A DNA stretch of 8,344 nt. It comes from JBOGEN01 sp050743265. Its GTDB lineage: Bacteria > Actinomycetota > Actinomycetes > JBOGEN01. The stretch lies in NCBI GenBank assembly GCA_050743265.1, contig JBOGEN010000027.1, positions 1 to 8,344 on the forward strand, given 5' to 3'. The position numbers and the translations under genes are program-made. Below are positions 1 through 6,268 of the stretch, piece by piece. The notes under the pieces were generated by a model. The model did not search any database and had not been told where the DNA came from. It saw only the letters and a list, made by a program, of their open reading frames with translations. Position 1 is the stretch's first letter, and every line of letters starts with the position of its first letter.

Positions 1-63
1 CTCTTCGGGTCCCGCGGTGGCCGGAGAATCAGAACTCACGGTGGTCGGCTCCATGCTGCTCAT
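1..63 (-). CDS. pstB: PstB, phosphate ABC transporter ATPase (N-terminal 21 codons only)
   Basis: Only the N-terminus lies in the window; the gene runs off the left edge. The visible peptide begins MSSMEPTTVSSDSPATAGPE, a polar tail before the expected ABC ATPase core. The Walker A motif is not reached, so the call rests on context: it is the last position of a pstS-pstC-pstA run, where PstB, the cytoplasmic ATPase energising phosphate import, is nearly always found. Two in-frame ATG codons compete (63 and 54). I chose 63 because a GGAG at 74-77 lies 10 nt upstream; the second ATG would be 19 nt from it. The gap to the pstA stop is 31 nt, consistent with one transcript. Confidence 0.75.
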   Translation of the reverse strand, partial: MSSMEPTTVSSDSPATAGPEE

Positions 64-94
64 CGAATCGAGTCTCCAGCCGGTCGGGTGGGCG

Positions 95-994
95 TCACCA
101 TCGTTGCTGGAACCTGTTCCGCAAGTAAATGGCGACGGCATTGAGGGCGAGCAGGATGAGGATCAACAGCAGGATCGCTGAGTAGGCCAGCATCTTGGAT
201 GCCTCGTTGGGCTGTGCCACGAGGCCGTAGATCTGTACCGGCATGACGGTGAACTGCGACAGCGGCGTCGGGTTGAACGTGATGAACGTCGCGGCGCCGA
301 CCAGGATCACCGGTGCTGCCTCGCCGACCGCCCGCGACACCCCCAGGATCGTTCCGGTGGCGATGCCCGGGATGGACGCCGGCAGGACCTGACGCCAGAT
401 CGTCTGCCACTGGGTCGCGCCGAGCGCCAGTGACCCGTCTCGGATTTCGCGCGGCACCGCTCGCAGCGCTTCCCGCGAGGAGATGATGATGATGGGCAGA
501 ATGAGGAACGCCAGCGCGATCGCGGCCGACAACGCAACCGCGCCCAGGTTCAGCGGGGCCCGCACCACGAACGCTAGGGCCAGGATGCCGTAGATCACCG
601 AGGGCACCGCCGCGAGGTTCTGGATGTTGAGCTCGATCAGCCGGTTGTACCAGCGGCCCGGGTTCGCGTACTCCTCCAGGTAGATGGCCGCCATCACGCC
701 CGTGGGCACGCAGTAGAGCCCGGTGAACGTGATCACCCAGAACGTGCCCATGATCGCGGACTGCGCGCCGGCCGTGCCGGGCGTGATGACGGACGGCATG
801 TTGAGCCACAGCCGTGAGTCGAGCCGGTCCCAGCCTTCGACGACGACGTACACGAGCAGGATCGCGAGGAACGCGATGCCGACGAGCAGGCTGGCCCACA
901 GGGACGCCGTGAACACGACCTCGCGCACCGAACGTCGTCCGCCGGTCAGCCGGGCGGGGACGGCGCGGTCGGGGGTGGTGGTCGCAGCGGTCAC
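95..994 (-). CDS. pstA: PstA, phosphate ABC transporter permease
   Basis: This is one of the two integral membrane subunits forming the phosphate channel of PstSCAB. The 299-residue product starts with GTG and has a polar cytoplasmic N-terminus (1-25), then about six hydrophobic segments near 28-52, 80-106, 128-145, 150-172, 208-235 and 268-292. The cytoplasmic loop at about 174-211 carries the permease EAA-type motif that docks on the ATPase (REALRAVPREIRDGSLALGA, followed by LPASIPGI). The segment GVSRAVGEAAPVILVGAA (218-235) is characteristic of the PstA/PstC family. The start GTG overlaps the pstC stop in a GTGA (991-994), implying translational coupling. Length is normal for PstA. Assignment as PstA rather than PstC follows from the sequence after the EAA loop and its place directly before pstB. 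Confidence 0.95.
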   Translation of the reverse strand: MTAATTTPDRAVPARLTGGRRSVREVVFTASLWASLLVGIAFLAILLVYVVVEGWDRLDSRLWLNMPSVITPGTAGAQSAIMGTFWVITFTGLYCVPTGVMAAIYLEEYANPGRWYNRLIELNIQNLAAVPSVIYGILALAFVVRAPLNLGAVALSAAIALAFLILPIIIISSREALRAVPREIRDGSLALGATQWQTIWRQVLPASIPGIATGTILGVSRAVGEAAPVILVGAATFITFNPTPLSQFTVMPVQIYGLVAQPNEASKMLAYSAILLLILILLALNAVAIYLRNRFQQRW

Positions 995-1938
995 TCGTAC
1001 ACCTCGCGGAACCTGCGGACGAGTCGGATGCTGATGAGGTTCATCACCAGCGTCATGACGAACAGCAGCGTGCCGACGGCGAAGATGGTCTTGTACCCGG
1101 TCGAGCCGCTGGAGAGGTCACCGATCGCGGCCGACGCGATGAAGCCGGTCATCGTCTGCATGCCCTCGAGCGGGTTCCAGGACAGGTTCGGCTGCTGGCC
1201 TGCGGCGATCGCCACGATCATCGTCTCGCCGATCGCGCGGGAGATGCCGAGCACGAACGCGGCGACGATGCCGGACAGGGCCGCCGGGACGACCACGCGG
1301 ACGGCAACCTGCATGCGCGAGGACCCCAGCGCGTAGCCGCCCTCCCGCAGGCCGCTCGGGACCGCGCCCATGGCGTCCTCGGACAGCGACGCCACGGTCG
1401 GGATGATCATGATGCCCATGACCAGGCCGCCGGTGAGCGCGTTGAACACCTGCGGGCCCTGTCCCACCGGCCAGATCGCCTGGAGGAACGGCGTCACCGC
1501 GCTGAGGGCGAAGAAGCCGTACACGACGGTGGGGATGCCGGCCAGCACCTCGAGGATCGGCTTGAGCGTGCGGCGTGTGCGGTCGTTCGCGTACTCGCTG
1601 AGGTAGATCGCCGAACCGAGGCCGAGCGGGATCGCCACCGCGATGGCGACGAGGGTGGTCATGATCGTGCCGCCGACCAGCGGCAGCACGCCGAACTTCG
1701 GGTCGGCGAACAGCGGTGACCACTCGGTCCCGGTGAGGAACTCGCCGACGCTGACCTCACCGAAGAACTCGATGGTGGGCGGGATCAGCGCGACCACGAT
1801 GCCGATCGTCGTGGCCACCGACAGCCCGGCCGCCACGAACAGCAGGGCCTGGATCACCCGCTCGCCGTAACGCGGGCGGGACCGCCTCAGGGAGAACCCC
1901 GAGGCGGCCCGCGCCGGCGTGGTGTTGCCTGCTGTCAC
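991..1938 (-). CDS. pstC: PstC, phosphate ABC transporter permease
   Basis: This is the second membrane subunit of the PstSCAB importer and pairs with PstA. The product is 315 residues with a basic cytoplasmic N-terminus (1-28) and hydrophobic segments near 29-53, 87-113, 130-150, 170-185, 215-245 and 284-306. The EAA-type loop is at about 186-224 (SEDAMGAVPSGLREGGYALG, then VVVPAALSGI), followed by GISRAIGETMIVAIAAG (231-247), a strong family signature. LSEYAN (113-118) and GIPTVVYGFFAL (134-145) are also typical of PstC. The GTG start overlaps the pstS stop in a GTGA (1935-1938), and the stop overlaps pstA in the same way, so pstS, pstC and pstA are tightly coupled. Nothing appears truncated. 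Confidence 0.96.
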   Translation of the reverse strand: MTAGNTTPARAASGFSLRRSRPRYGERVIQALLFVAAGLSVATTIGIVVALIPPTIEFFGEVSVGEFLTGTEWSPLFADPKFGVLPLVGGTIMTTLVAIAVAIPLGLGSAIYLSEYANDRTRRTLKPILEVLAGIPTVVYGFFALSAVTPFLQAIWPVGQGPQVFNALTGGLVMGIMIIPTVASLSEDAMGAVPSGLREGGYALGSSRMQVAVRVVVPAALSGIVAAFVLGISRAIGETMIVAIAAGQQPNLSWNPLEGMQTMTGFIASAAIGDLSSGSTGYKTIFAVGTLLFVMTLVMNLISIRLVRRFREVYE

Positions 1939-2906
1939 GACGTCTGGCTCGTCAGCTTCTCGAGGTTGCTCTTGAGCTCGGACTCCTGCTCGCTGTTCAG
2001 CGGGATGTACTGCGCCTTCTCCGCGATGTCTGCAGCGTTGTCGACGTAGTACTCGACGAAGCCCTTGACGTGCGGCTTCTTCATCGACTCGGTCTTCGGG
2101 TAGATGTAGAGCGGCCGGGACAGCGGCTTGTACTCACCGGTCTGGGCGACCTTCTTGCCCGGGGCCACGCACCCGTCACCGCCGTCGATCTCCACGGCCT
2201 TGAGCTTGTCGGTGTTCTGCTCGTAGTACGTGTAGCCGAAGTAGCCCATGCCGCCGGTGGAGCCGGAGACGCCCTGGACGATCACGTTGTCGTCCTCGGA
2301 CGGGCTGTAGTCGGTGCGGCTCGCGCCCTCCTCACCGTTGATCTCCTCGGTGAAGTAGTCGAACGTCCCGGAGTCCGTGCCAGGCCCGAACAGCTCGATC
2401 GGCTCGTCCGGGAAGCTCGGGTCCACGTCCTTCCAGGACTTGACCTTCGATCCGGGCTCCCAGATCTTGTTGAGCTGCTCCGTGGTGAGGCAGTCGGCGA
2501 AGTCGTTCTCCTTGTTCACGACGACGGTGAGGGCGTCGTTCGCGATCTGGAGCTGGCTGTAGTCGATCCCCTTCTCCTGGCAGACCTTCGCCTCGTCGGG
2601 CTCGATCGGACGGGAGGCGTCGGAGATGTCGGTCTCGCCGGCGCAGAACTTCTCGAAGCCGCCGCCGGTGCCTGACGTGCCCACCGTGACGCGGACGTTC
2701 GGGTTCTCGCTCTGGAACAGCTCGGCCGCTGCCGTGCTGAGGGGGGCGACGGTGCTGGAGCCGTCGATGCTGATGCTGCCGCTCAGGTCCTTGCCGCTGC
2801 CGGTGTCGCTACCGGCGTCGGCCCCGCCACAGGCGGCCAGGCCGAGGCTGAGCGTGAGCGCGATGGCCGCGGGCGCGGCCGTCCGACGCAGGGAGCTGCG
2901 CTTCAC
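1935..2906 (-). CDS. pstS: PstS, phosphate-binding lipoprotein
   Basis: This extracellular solute-binding protein captures orthophosphate and delivers it to PstC/PstA. With the GTG start at 2906 it has 323 residues. The N-terminus is a lipoprotein signal: basic VKRSSLRR, hydrophobic AAPAAIALTLSLGL, and lipobox L23-A-A-C26, so C26 should be lipidated. A short Gly/Ser/Asp linker (27-42) follows. Phosphate-pocket motifs are visible: IDGSSTVAPL (47-56), GTSGTGGGF (76-84), DISDASRPI (93-101) and GPGTDSGTFDYF (174-185, with D178-S-G-T181). I chose this start because AGAGAGG lies about 11 nt upstream and because it leaves a normal signal peptide. An upstream in-frame GTG (2987) would add 27 charged residues. 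The gene heads the operon and lies behind a PHO box, so induction by phosphate limitation is expected. Confidence 0.96.
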   Translation of the reverse strand: MKRSSLRRTAAPAAIALTLSLGLAACGGADAGSDTGSGKDLSGSISIDGSSTVAPLSTAAAELFQSENPNVRVTVGTSGTGGGFEKFCAGETDISDASRPIEPDEAKVCQEKGIDYSQLQIANDALTVVVNKENDFADCLTTEQLNKIWEPGSKVKSWKDVDPSFPDEPIELFGPGTDSGTFDYFTEEINGEEGASRTDYSPSEDDNVIVQGVSGSTGGMGYFGYTYYEQNTDKLKAVEIDGGDGCVAPGKKVAQTGEYKPLSRPLYIYPKTESMKKPHVKGFVEYYVDNAADIAEKAQYIPLNSEQESELKSNLEKLTSQTS

Positions 2907-2989
2907 TGTGATGGCGACCTCTCTCGTCGTGGTCGTGGCCGGGTGCTCCGGCCATGCGTCATCGACTTCTCTGTCTCGGTACGTCACGG

Positions 2990-2995
2990 ACGCTA
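2990..2995 (-). promoter_or_regulatory. Candidate -10 element of the pst operon
   Basis: Read on the minus strand, TAGCGT fits the actinobacterial TANNNT -10 pattern. It lies 27 nt downstream of the PHO box and would give a leader of about 75-80 nt before the pstS GTG. The hexamer 17 nt upstream (GCCGTC) is a poor -35, which suits a promoter needing activation by PhoP bound just upstream. This is inferred from pattern and spacing alone. Confidence 0.4.
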
Positions 2996-3022
2996 GGCAG
3001 GCGAGGTGACGTGACGGCCCGG

Positions 3023-3044
3023 ACCGGGTGAACGGGGAATGAAC
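3023..3044 (-). promoter_or_regulatory. PHO box (PhoP site) upstream of pstS
   Basis: On the minus strand two immediately adjacent 11-nt direct repeats read GTTCATTCCCC (3044-3034) and GTTCACCCGGT (3033-3023). The actinobacterial PHO box, known from Streptomyces PhoP, consists of 11-nt direct repeat units with conserved GTTCA followed by pyrimidines. Both units here keep GTTCA plus a pyrimidine run. The box lies 117 nt upstream of the pstS start, oriented with the operon and upstream of the candidate -10, as expected for activation under phosphate starvation. The phoP/phoR genes are not in the window. Confidence 0.82.
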
Positions 3045-3075
3045 AGAGGCGATCGAGCGGGCCGCGGTCGGGCGT

Positions 3076-3094
3076 CCTGCCGTGGTCCGGCAGG
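3076..3094 (-). terminator. Hairpin downstream of mshD, possible weak terminator
   Basis: A perfect 7-bp inverted repeat (CCTGCCG at 3076-3082 pairing with CGGCAGG at 3088-3094) has a 5-nt loop and lies 45 nt after the mshD stop codon. It could end mshD transcription before the pst promoter. There is no T-tract, and its 5' arm on the mshD strand overlaps the third PHO unit, so a regulatory rather than terminator role is also possible. Confidence 0.35.
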
Positions 3095-3099
3095 TGAAC
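3089..3099 (-). promoter_or_regulatory. Additional single PHO-box-like unit
   Basis: GTTCACCTGCC on the minus strand matches the 11-nt PHO unit (GTTCAYY core) in the same orientation as the main box. Its first base lies 55 nt, five times 11, upstream of the first base of the main box, so the two are in the same 11-nt phase. The immediately adjacent 11 nt on either side do not form a convincing second unit. It may be an auxiliary PhoP site; chance is not excluded. Confidence 0.4.
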
Positions 3100-3139
3100 C
3101 CGGCGTTGATGCGGGCACGTGACCTGCCGACGTGGGTCG

Positions 3140-4123
3140 CTACGCCCGGGTCGGGCCGCCGGGACGAAGGGGGCCGAACCGGTACATGACGTCGGTGTCC
3201 CAGTGGGTGAAGCCCAGCGACTCGTACACGCGGATCGCCGGCGCGTTGTCCGCCTCGACGTAGAGCATCGCGAGCGGCAGGCCGACGCCGCGCAGGTGGC
3301 GCAGCCCGACGAGCGTGAGCGCCCGGCCGAGCCCGTGGCCCTGGGCCGCCGGGTCGACGCCCACGACGTACACCTCACCCACGGGTTCGTGGCCGTGCCG
3401 GTGGGTGTCGGCCGGCTGCCCGTCCGTGCCGTTGCCCCCGTGGACCTTGGTCCAGTGGAAGCCGACCATGGCCTGGCCGCGGTGGGCGAGGAAGAACCCG
3501 GCCGGGTCGAACCACGGCTCGCGCATCCGGGTCCGCAGGTCGTCGAGGCTCAGCTGGCCCTGCTCGGGGTGGGAGGCGAAAGCGCTGGCGTTCAGCGCGA
3601 CCCACTCCTCGTCGTCCTCCCCCGGACGGAACGTGCGGATGGTCACGCCCTCGGGCAGCACCGGCTCGGGGAGCGGCGCGTACAGCGAGCGGCGCATCTG
3701 CCAGAGCACGCGGAGCCGGACGAACCCCATGCCCTCGGCGAGCCGCTGTGCGCCGGGGTGCTCCCCGTGGGCCCAGAGCCGCAGCCGGCCGTCGGGGGAC
3801 GCCTCGACCAGGGCGGACACGACGGCGCGCCCGTGCCCGGCCTTCCGGCGCCCCGGGTGGACGACCATCTCCGCGCTCGAGCCCTCGACCGGGTCGGTGA
3901 CGTCGAGGTGGCCGTACCCCATGAGGACGTCCCCGTCGTAGCGCAGCACGTGCCGGACGTCCGCATCGCCGCCGTAGCGCAGGTGCAGCATGACGTGCTC
4001 GTTGAGCGGCCGGACCCCGTCCGCGTCCGTGGCCGCACTGACCAGGTCGAAGACCTCGCGGACGACCGTGGCGTCGAGATGGCGGACGACCTCGGTGCGG
4101 GACGTGCTGACGGGCCTGGACAC
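3140..4123 (-). CDS. mshD: MshD, mycothiol synthase (double-GNAT acetyltransferase)
   Basis: MshD transfers acetyl from acetyl-CoA to Cys-GlcN-Ins, the last step in making mycothiol, the main low-molecular-weight thiol of actinomycetes. The protein (327 residues from the chosen GTG) has two tandem GNAT domains. The N-terminal one (about 10-145) carries a degenerate acetyl-CoA loop, VVHPGRRKAGHGRAV (87-101). The C-terminal one (about 158-318) carries the canonical loop VGVDPAAQGHGLGRAL (254-269) and the family signature MLYVEADNAPAIRVYESLGF (286-305). FFLAHR...GFHWTKVH (210-228) is also typical. Length is close to the roughly 310-residue family norm. Earlier in-frame GTG codons would add up to 39 Pro/Arg-rich residues without conserved sequence, so I rejected them. 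The chosen start lacks a good Shine-Dalgarno and abuts a hairpin (4125-4145). It is not coupled to pstS, which lies 233 nt downstream. Confidence 0.93.
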   Translation of the reverse strand: MSRPVSTSRTEVVRHLDATVVREVFDLVSAATDADGVRPLNEHVMLHLRYGGDADVRHVLRYDGDVLMGYGHLDVTDPVEGSSAEMVVHPGRRKAGHGRAVVSALVEASPDGRLRLWAHGEHPGAQRLAEGMGFVRLRVLWQMRRSLYAPLPEPVLPEGVTIRTFRPGEDDEEWVALNASAFASHPEQGQLSLDDLRTRMREPWFDPAGFFLAHRGQAMVGFHWTKVHGGNGTDGQPADTHRHGHEPVGEVYVVGVDPAAQGHGLGRALTLVGLRHLRGVGLPLAMLYVEADNAPAIRVYESLGFTHWDTDVMYRFGPLRPGGPTRA

Positions 4124-4124
4124 G

Positions 4125-4145
4125 CCCCGACGGTACGCGTCGGGG
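4125..4145. other. Perfect 8-bp inverted repeat abutting the mshD start codon
   Basis: CCCCGACG (4125-4132) and CGTCGGGG (4138-4145) are exact reverse complements around the 5-nt loop GTACG. Only one base separates the repeat from the mshD GTG at 4123. In RNA it would form a very stable hairpin whose arm beside the start codon holds the only G-rich Shine-Dalgarno-like stretch; as DNA it could be an operator. If mshD in fact begins upstream, the repeat would be coding. Confidence 0.5.
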
Positions 4146-4146
4146 G

Positions 4147-4152
4147 AGCGTA
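4147..4152 (-). promoter_or_regulatory. Weak candidate -10 for mshD
   Basis: TACGCT on the minus strand fits TANNNT and would start transcription near 4140, inside or just before the inverted repeat at the mshD start, giving a very short leader. No recognisable -35 lies at the proper distance. The evidence is position and a degenerate hexamer only. Confidence 0.22.
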
Positions 4153-4210
4153 CGCCCGTGGCGAGGGCTCCTGGCCGAGGCGTGGTCGGGCGTCCACCTG
4201 CCACGGGGTC

Positions 4211-4232
4211 TTTCACCGGACGTTCGCCCGTT
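4211..4232 (+). promoter_or_regulatory. PHO-box-like tandem upstream of the 5'-nucleotidase
   Basis: Two adjacent 11-nt units on the plus strand, TTTCACCGGAC (4211-4221) and GTTCGCCCGTT (4222-4232), resemble the PHO unit; I count about 7 and 8 of 11 positions matching the GTTCAYYYRGG-like consensus. They point toward the nucleotidase, whose secreted homologues are phosphate-starvation proteins in Streptomyces. The tandem lies about 100 nt upstream of the candidate -10, farther than usual, and 88 nt upstream of the mshD start on the other side. It is weaker than the pstS box. Confidence 0.4.
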
Positions 4233-4334
4233 GCAGGCACCCTGTCCAGCCATCTCCGCCGGCTGCGGTGGCGTTGGAGGCGACCTGCGACGGCGGGATG
4301 TGCCGAGTTGCCGCGTTCCGGGCTTCCGGGCGGC

Positions 4335-4340
4335 TAGGTT
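4335..4340 (+). promoter_or_regulatory. Candidate -10 for the 5'-nucleotidase
   Basis: TAGGTT matches the actinobacterial -10 pattern and would give a leader of about 42 nt. A TTGCCG (4308-4313) resembles a -35 but its 21-nt spacer is too long, so the promoter may depend on an activator. The gene's Shine-Dalgarno, AGGAG at 4379-4383, follows with 5-nt spacing to the ATG. Confidence 0.42.
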
Positions 4341-4388
4341 GCCTGCGACCCGGATGGGGCCCGTATCCCTTTTCTCCCAGGAGCCCGC

Positions 4389-6119
4389 ATGACCTCGAGG
4401 CGTCGATCACGCCGAACCGTCGTCCTTGCGATGGCCGCTGCAGCGACCGTGACCACCGCGCTGGTGCCGATGTCGGCCAGTGCCGCACCGGAGCAGAAGC
4501 CCGAGAGCCGCACGGTCGACCTGCAGCTGCTCGCGGTCAACGACTTCCACGGCAACCTGGAGGCGCCGTCCGGCTCCGGGGGGCGCATCGTCGTGGGCAC
4601 GAACCCGGACGGCACTCCGCGGACCGTCGACGCGGGCGGCGCCGAGTACCTGGCGACCCACCTCGCGAACCTGCGGGCAGGTCACCCCAACTCGCTCACC
4701 GTCGCCGCCGGAGACCTGATCGGCGCGACCCCGCTCCTCTCCGCAGCGTTCCACGACGAGCCGACCGTCGAGTCGCTCGGCACGATGGGCCTGGACGTGA
4801 CGAGCGTGGGCAACCACGAGTTCGACGAGGGCCAGGCCGAGCTGCTCCGCATGGCCGACGGCGGGTGCCACCCCGTGGACGGCTGCTTCGACGAGGACGG
4901 CTGGAGCGGCGCCGACTTCCCGTACCTCGCCGCCAACGTCGTGAAGGAGAGCACGGGCGACACGCTGCTCCCGCCCACCTGGGTCAAGAAGGTGGACGGC
5001 GTCAAGGTCGGCTTCATCGGCATGACGCTGGAGGGCACCCCGGACATCGTCACCCAGTCCGGCATCGAGGGCCTCGAGTTCCGTGACGAGGTCGAGACGG
5101 CCAACGCGCTCGTCCCGGCGCTGCAGCGCAAGGGCGTGCAGGCGATCGTCGTGCTGCTGCACGAGGGCGGCATCCAGCCCGGGCTGTACGACGAGTGCAC
5201 CGGTATCTCCGGGCCTGTGGTCGGCATCGCCGAGAACCTGGACCCGGCCATCGACGTGATGGTGACCGGGCACACGCACCAGGGCTACAACTGCACGATC
5301 GACGACCCTGCCGGCGACCCGCGGCTGGTGACCAGCGCGTCCTCGTTCGGCCGCCTGGTGACGGAGATCGACCTCACGCTCGACCACAGGACGAACGACG
5401 TCGTCCGCCCGTCCGCGACGGCGACCAACCACATCGTCACCCGGGACGTGGCCAAGGACCCGGCGCAGACGCAGCTCATCGCCAAGTGGCGCGAGCTGCT
5501 CGGCCCGATCGCGAGCCAGCCCGTCGGCACCATCACCGCGGACATCAACCGGGTGCCGGACGCCTCCGGCGAGAACCCGCTCGGTGACCTCATCGCCGAC
5601 GCCCAGCTCGCCGACACCGCGCCGGCGGACCGCGGAGGGGCGGTGGCCGCCTTCATGAACCCGGGCGGCGTGCGTGCCGACCTCAGCTTCGCGCCCGACG
5701 GCGTGGTGACGTTCGAGGAGGCCTTCAGCGTCCAGCCGTTCACGAACCTGCTCGTGACGATGACGCTGACGGGCGCCCAGCTCGACACGATGCTCGAGCA
5801 GCAGTTCGGCAACCCTGACCCGGCCCAGAACCGCATCCTGCTGCCGTCGGACAACGTGCACTACACCTGGTCGGCCTCGGCGCCGAAGGGCTCCAAGGTC
5901 TCCGAGCTCACGTTCGGCGGCACGCCGGTCGACCCGTCCGCGAGCTACCGGGTCACGGTGAACTCGTTCCTCGCCGACGGTGGCGACGGGTTCAGCGTGC
6001 TCCGTGAGGGCACCGACCGGCTGGTCGGCGCCACCGACCTGGACGCGTTCACCGCGTACCTCTCGGCGAACAGCCCGGCCGCACCGCCTGCGACGGATCG
6101 GATCGACATGACGCCGTAG
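4389..6119 (+). CDS. Secreted bifunctional metallophosphatase / 5'-nucleotidase
   Basis: This exported enzyme is predicted to hydrolyse nucleoside 5'-phosphates, and perhaps 2',3'-cyclic nucleotides, outside the cell. The 576-residue protein has a Sec signal peptide (basic MTSRRRSRR, hydrophobic core 11-28, cleavage probably after SASA near 29-32). The calcineurin-like domain (about 44-335) shows all dinuclear-metal motifs: NDFHGN (51-56), GDLIGATP (108-115), GNHEFD (141-146), H258 in VVLLHEGG, and GHTH (294-297). The C-terminal nucleotidase domain (about 375-560) shows GENPLGDLIADA (394-405), MNPGGVRADL (423-432), SVQPFTNLL (447-455) and FLADGGDGFSVL (527-538), the substrate-specificity region. 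Cysteines 160/166 and 270/302 may form disulfides. No sortase signal or C-terminal membrane anchor is visible, so it is probably released. It has a good Shine-Dalgarno (AGGAG). Context beside pstSCAB fits phosphate salvage. Confidence 0.93.
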   Translation: MTSRRRSRRTVVLAMAAAATVTTALVPMSASAAPEQKPESRTVDLQLLAVNDFHGNLEAPSGSGGRIVVGTNPDGTPRTVDAGGAEYLATHLANLRAGHPNSLTVAAGDLIGATPLLSAAFHDEPTVESLGTMGLDVTSVGNHEFDEGQAELLRMADGGCHPVDGCFDEDGWSGADFPYLAANVVKESTGDTLLPPTWVKKVDGVKVGFIGMTLEGTPDIVTQSGIEGLEFRDEVETANALVPALQRKGVQAIVVLLHEGGIQPGLYDECTGISGPVVGIAENLDPAIDVMVTGHTHQGYNCTIDDPAGDPRLVTSASSFGRLVTEIDLTLDHRTNDVVRPSATATNHIVTRDVAKDPAQTQLIAKWRELLGPIASQPVGTITADINRVPDASGENPLGDLIADAQLADTAPADRGGAVAAFMNPGGVRADLSFAPDGVVTFEEAFSVQPFTNLLVTMTLTGAQLDTMLEQQFGNPDPAQNRILLPSDNVHYTWSASAPKGSKVSELTFGGTPVDPSASYRVTVNSFLADGGDGFSVLREGTDRLVGATDLDAFTAYLSANSPAAPPATDRIDMTP

Positions 6120-6126
6120 CGGTCTC

Positions 6127-6161
6127 GTACGACGACGACAACGGCGTCGGCGTCGACGTAC
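6127..6161. other. Imperfect 16-position hairpin in the convergent intergenic region
   Basis: Bases 6127-6142 and 6146-6161 form an inverted repeat pairing at 13 of 16 positions, with mismatches at 6132/6156, 6138/6150 and 6140/6148 and a 3-nt loop. It begins 7 nt after the nucleotidase stop and shares its last bases with the stronger hairpin that follows, so the two cannot both form fully. It may protect the 3' end or help termination. Confidence 0.4.
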
Positions 6162-6198
6162 CGGTGGCCCTGTCCCCGAGTGGGACAGGGCCACCGGT
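6160..6198. terminator. Strong two-way hairpin terminator between nucleotidase and glnR
   Basis: A perfect 17-bp stem pairs 6160-6176 (ACCGGTGGCCCTGTCCC) with 6182-6198 around the 5-nt loop CGAGT. It lies 40 nt after the nucleotidase stop and 70 nt beyond the glnR stop on the opposite strand, so it can serve both convergent transcripts. It has no T-tract on either side, as is common for actinobacterial hairpin terminators. It is the strongest inverted repeat I found in the window. Confidence 0.8.
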
Positions 6199-6268
6199 GT
6201 GTCGGAGGCGGGCGCGGCGCGGGCACGTCGGTGACGTGTCCGCGACGGAGCTGCGCCGTCCGGGGACG

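Noticed and set aside
2907..2987. 27-residue N-terminal extension of PstS from an upstream GTG
   Set aside because: It would bury the lipoprotein signal peptide behind charged residues and lacks a Shine-Dalgarno; its start would also fall very near the predicted transcription start.
4124..4240. 39-residue N-terminal extension of MshD
   Set aside because: It is a Pro/Arg/Gly-rich stretch with no GNAT-like sequence, and MshD homologues are about 310 residues. It cannot be fully excluded because the chosen start has a poor ribosome site.
3119..5086. A 655-codon plus-strand frame across mshD and into the nucleotidase
   Set aside because: It reads antisense to mshD and out of frame with the nucleotidase, with biased composition and no motifs; it is a GC-driven shadow.
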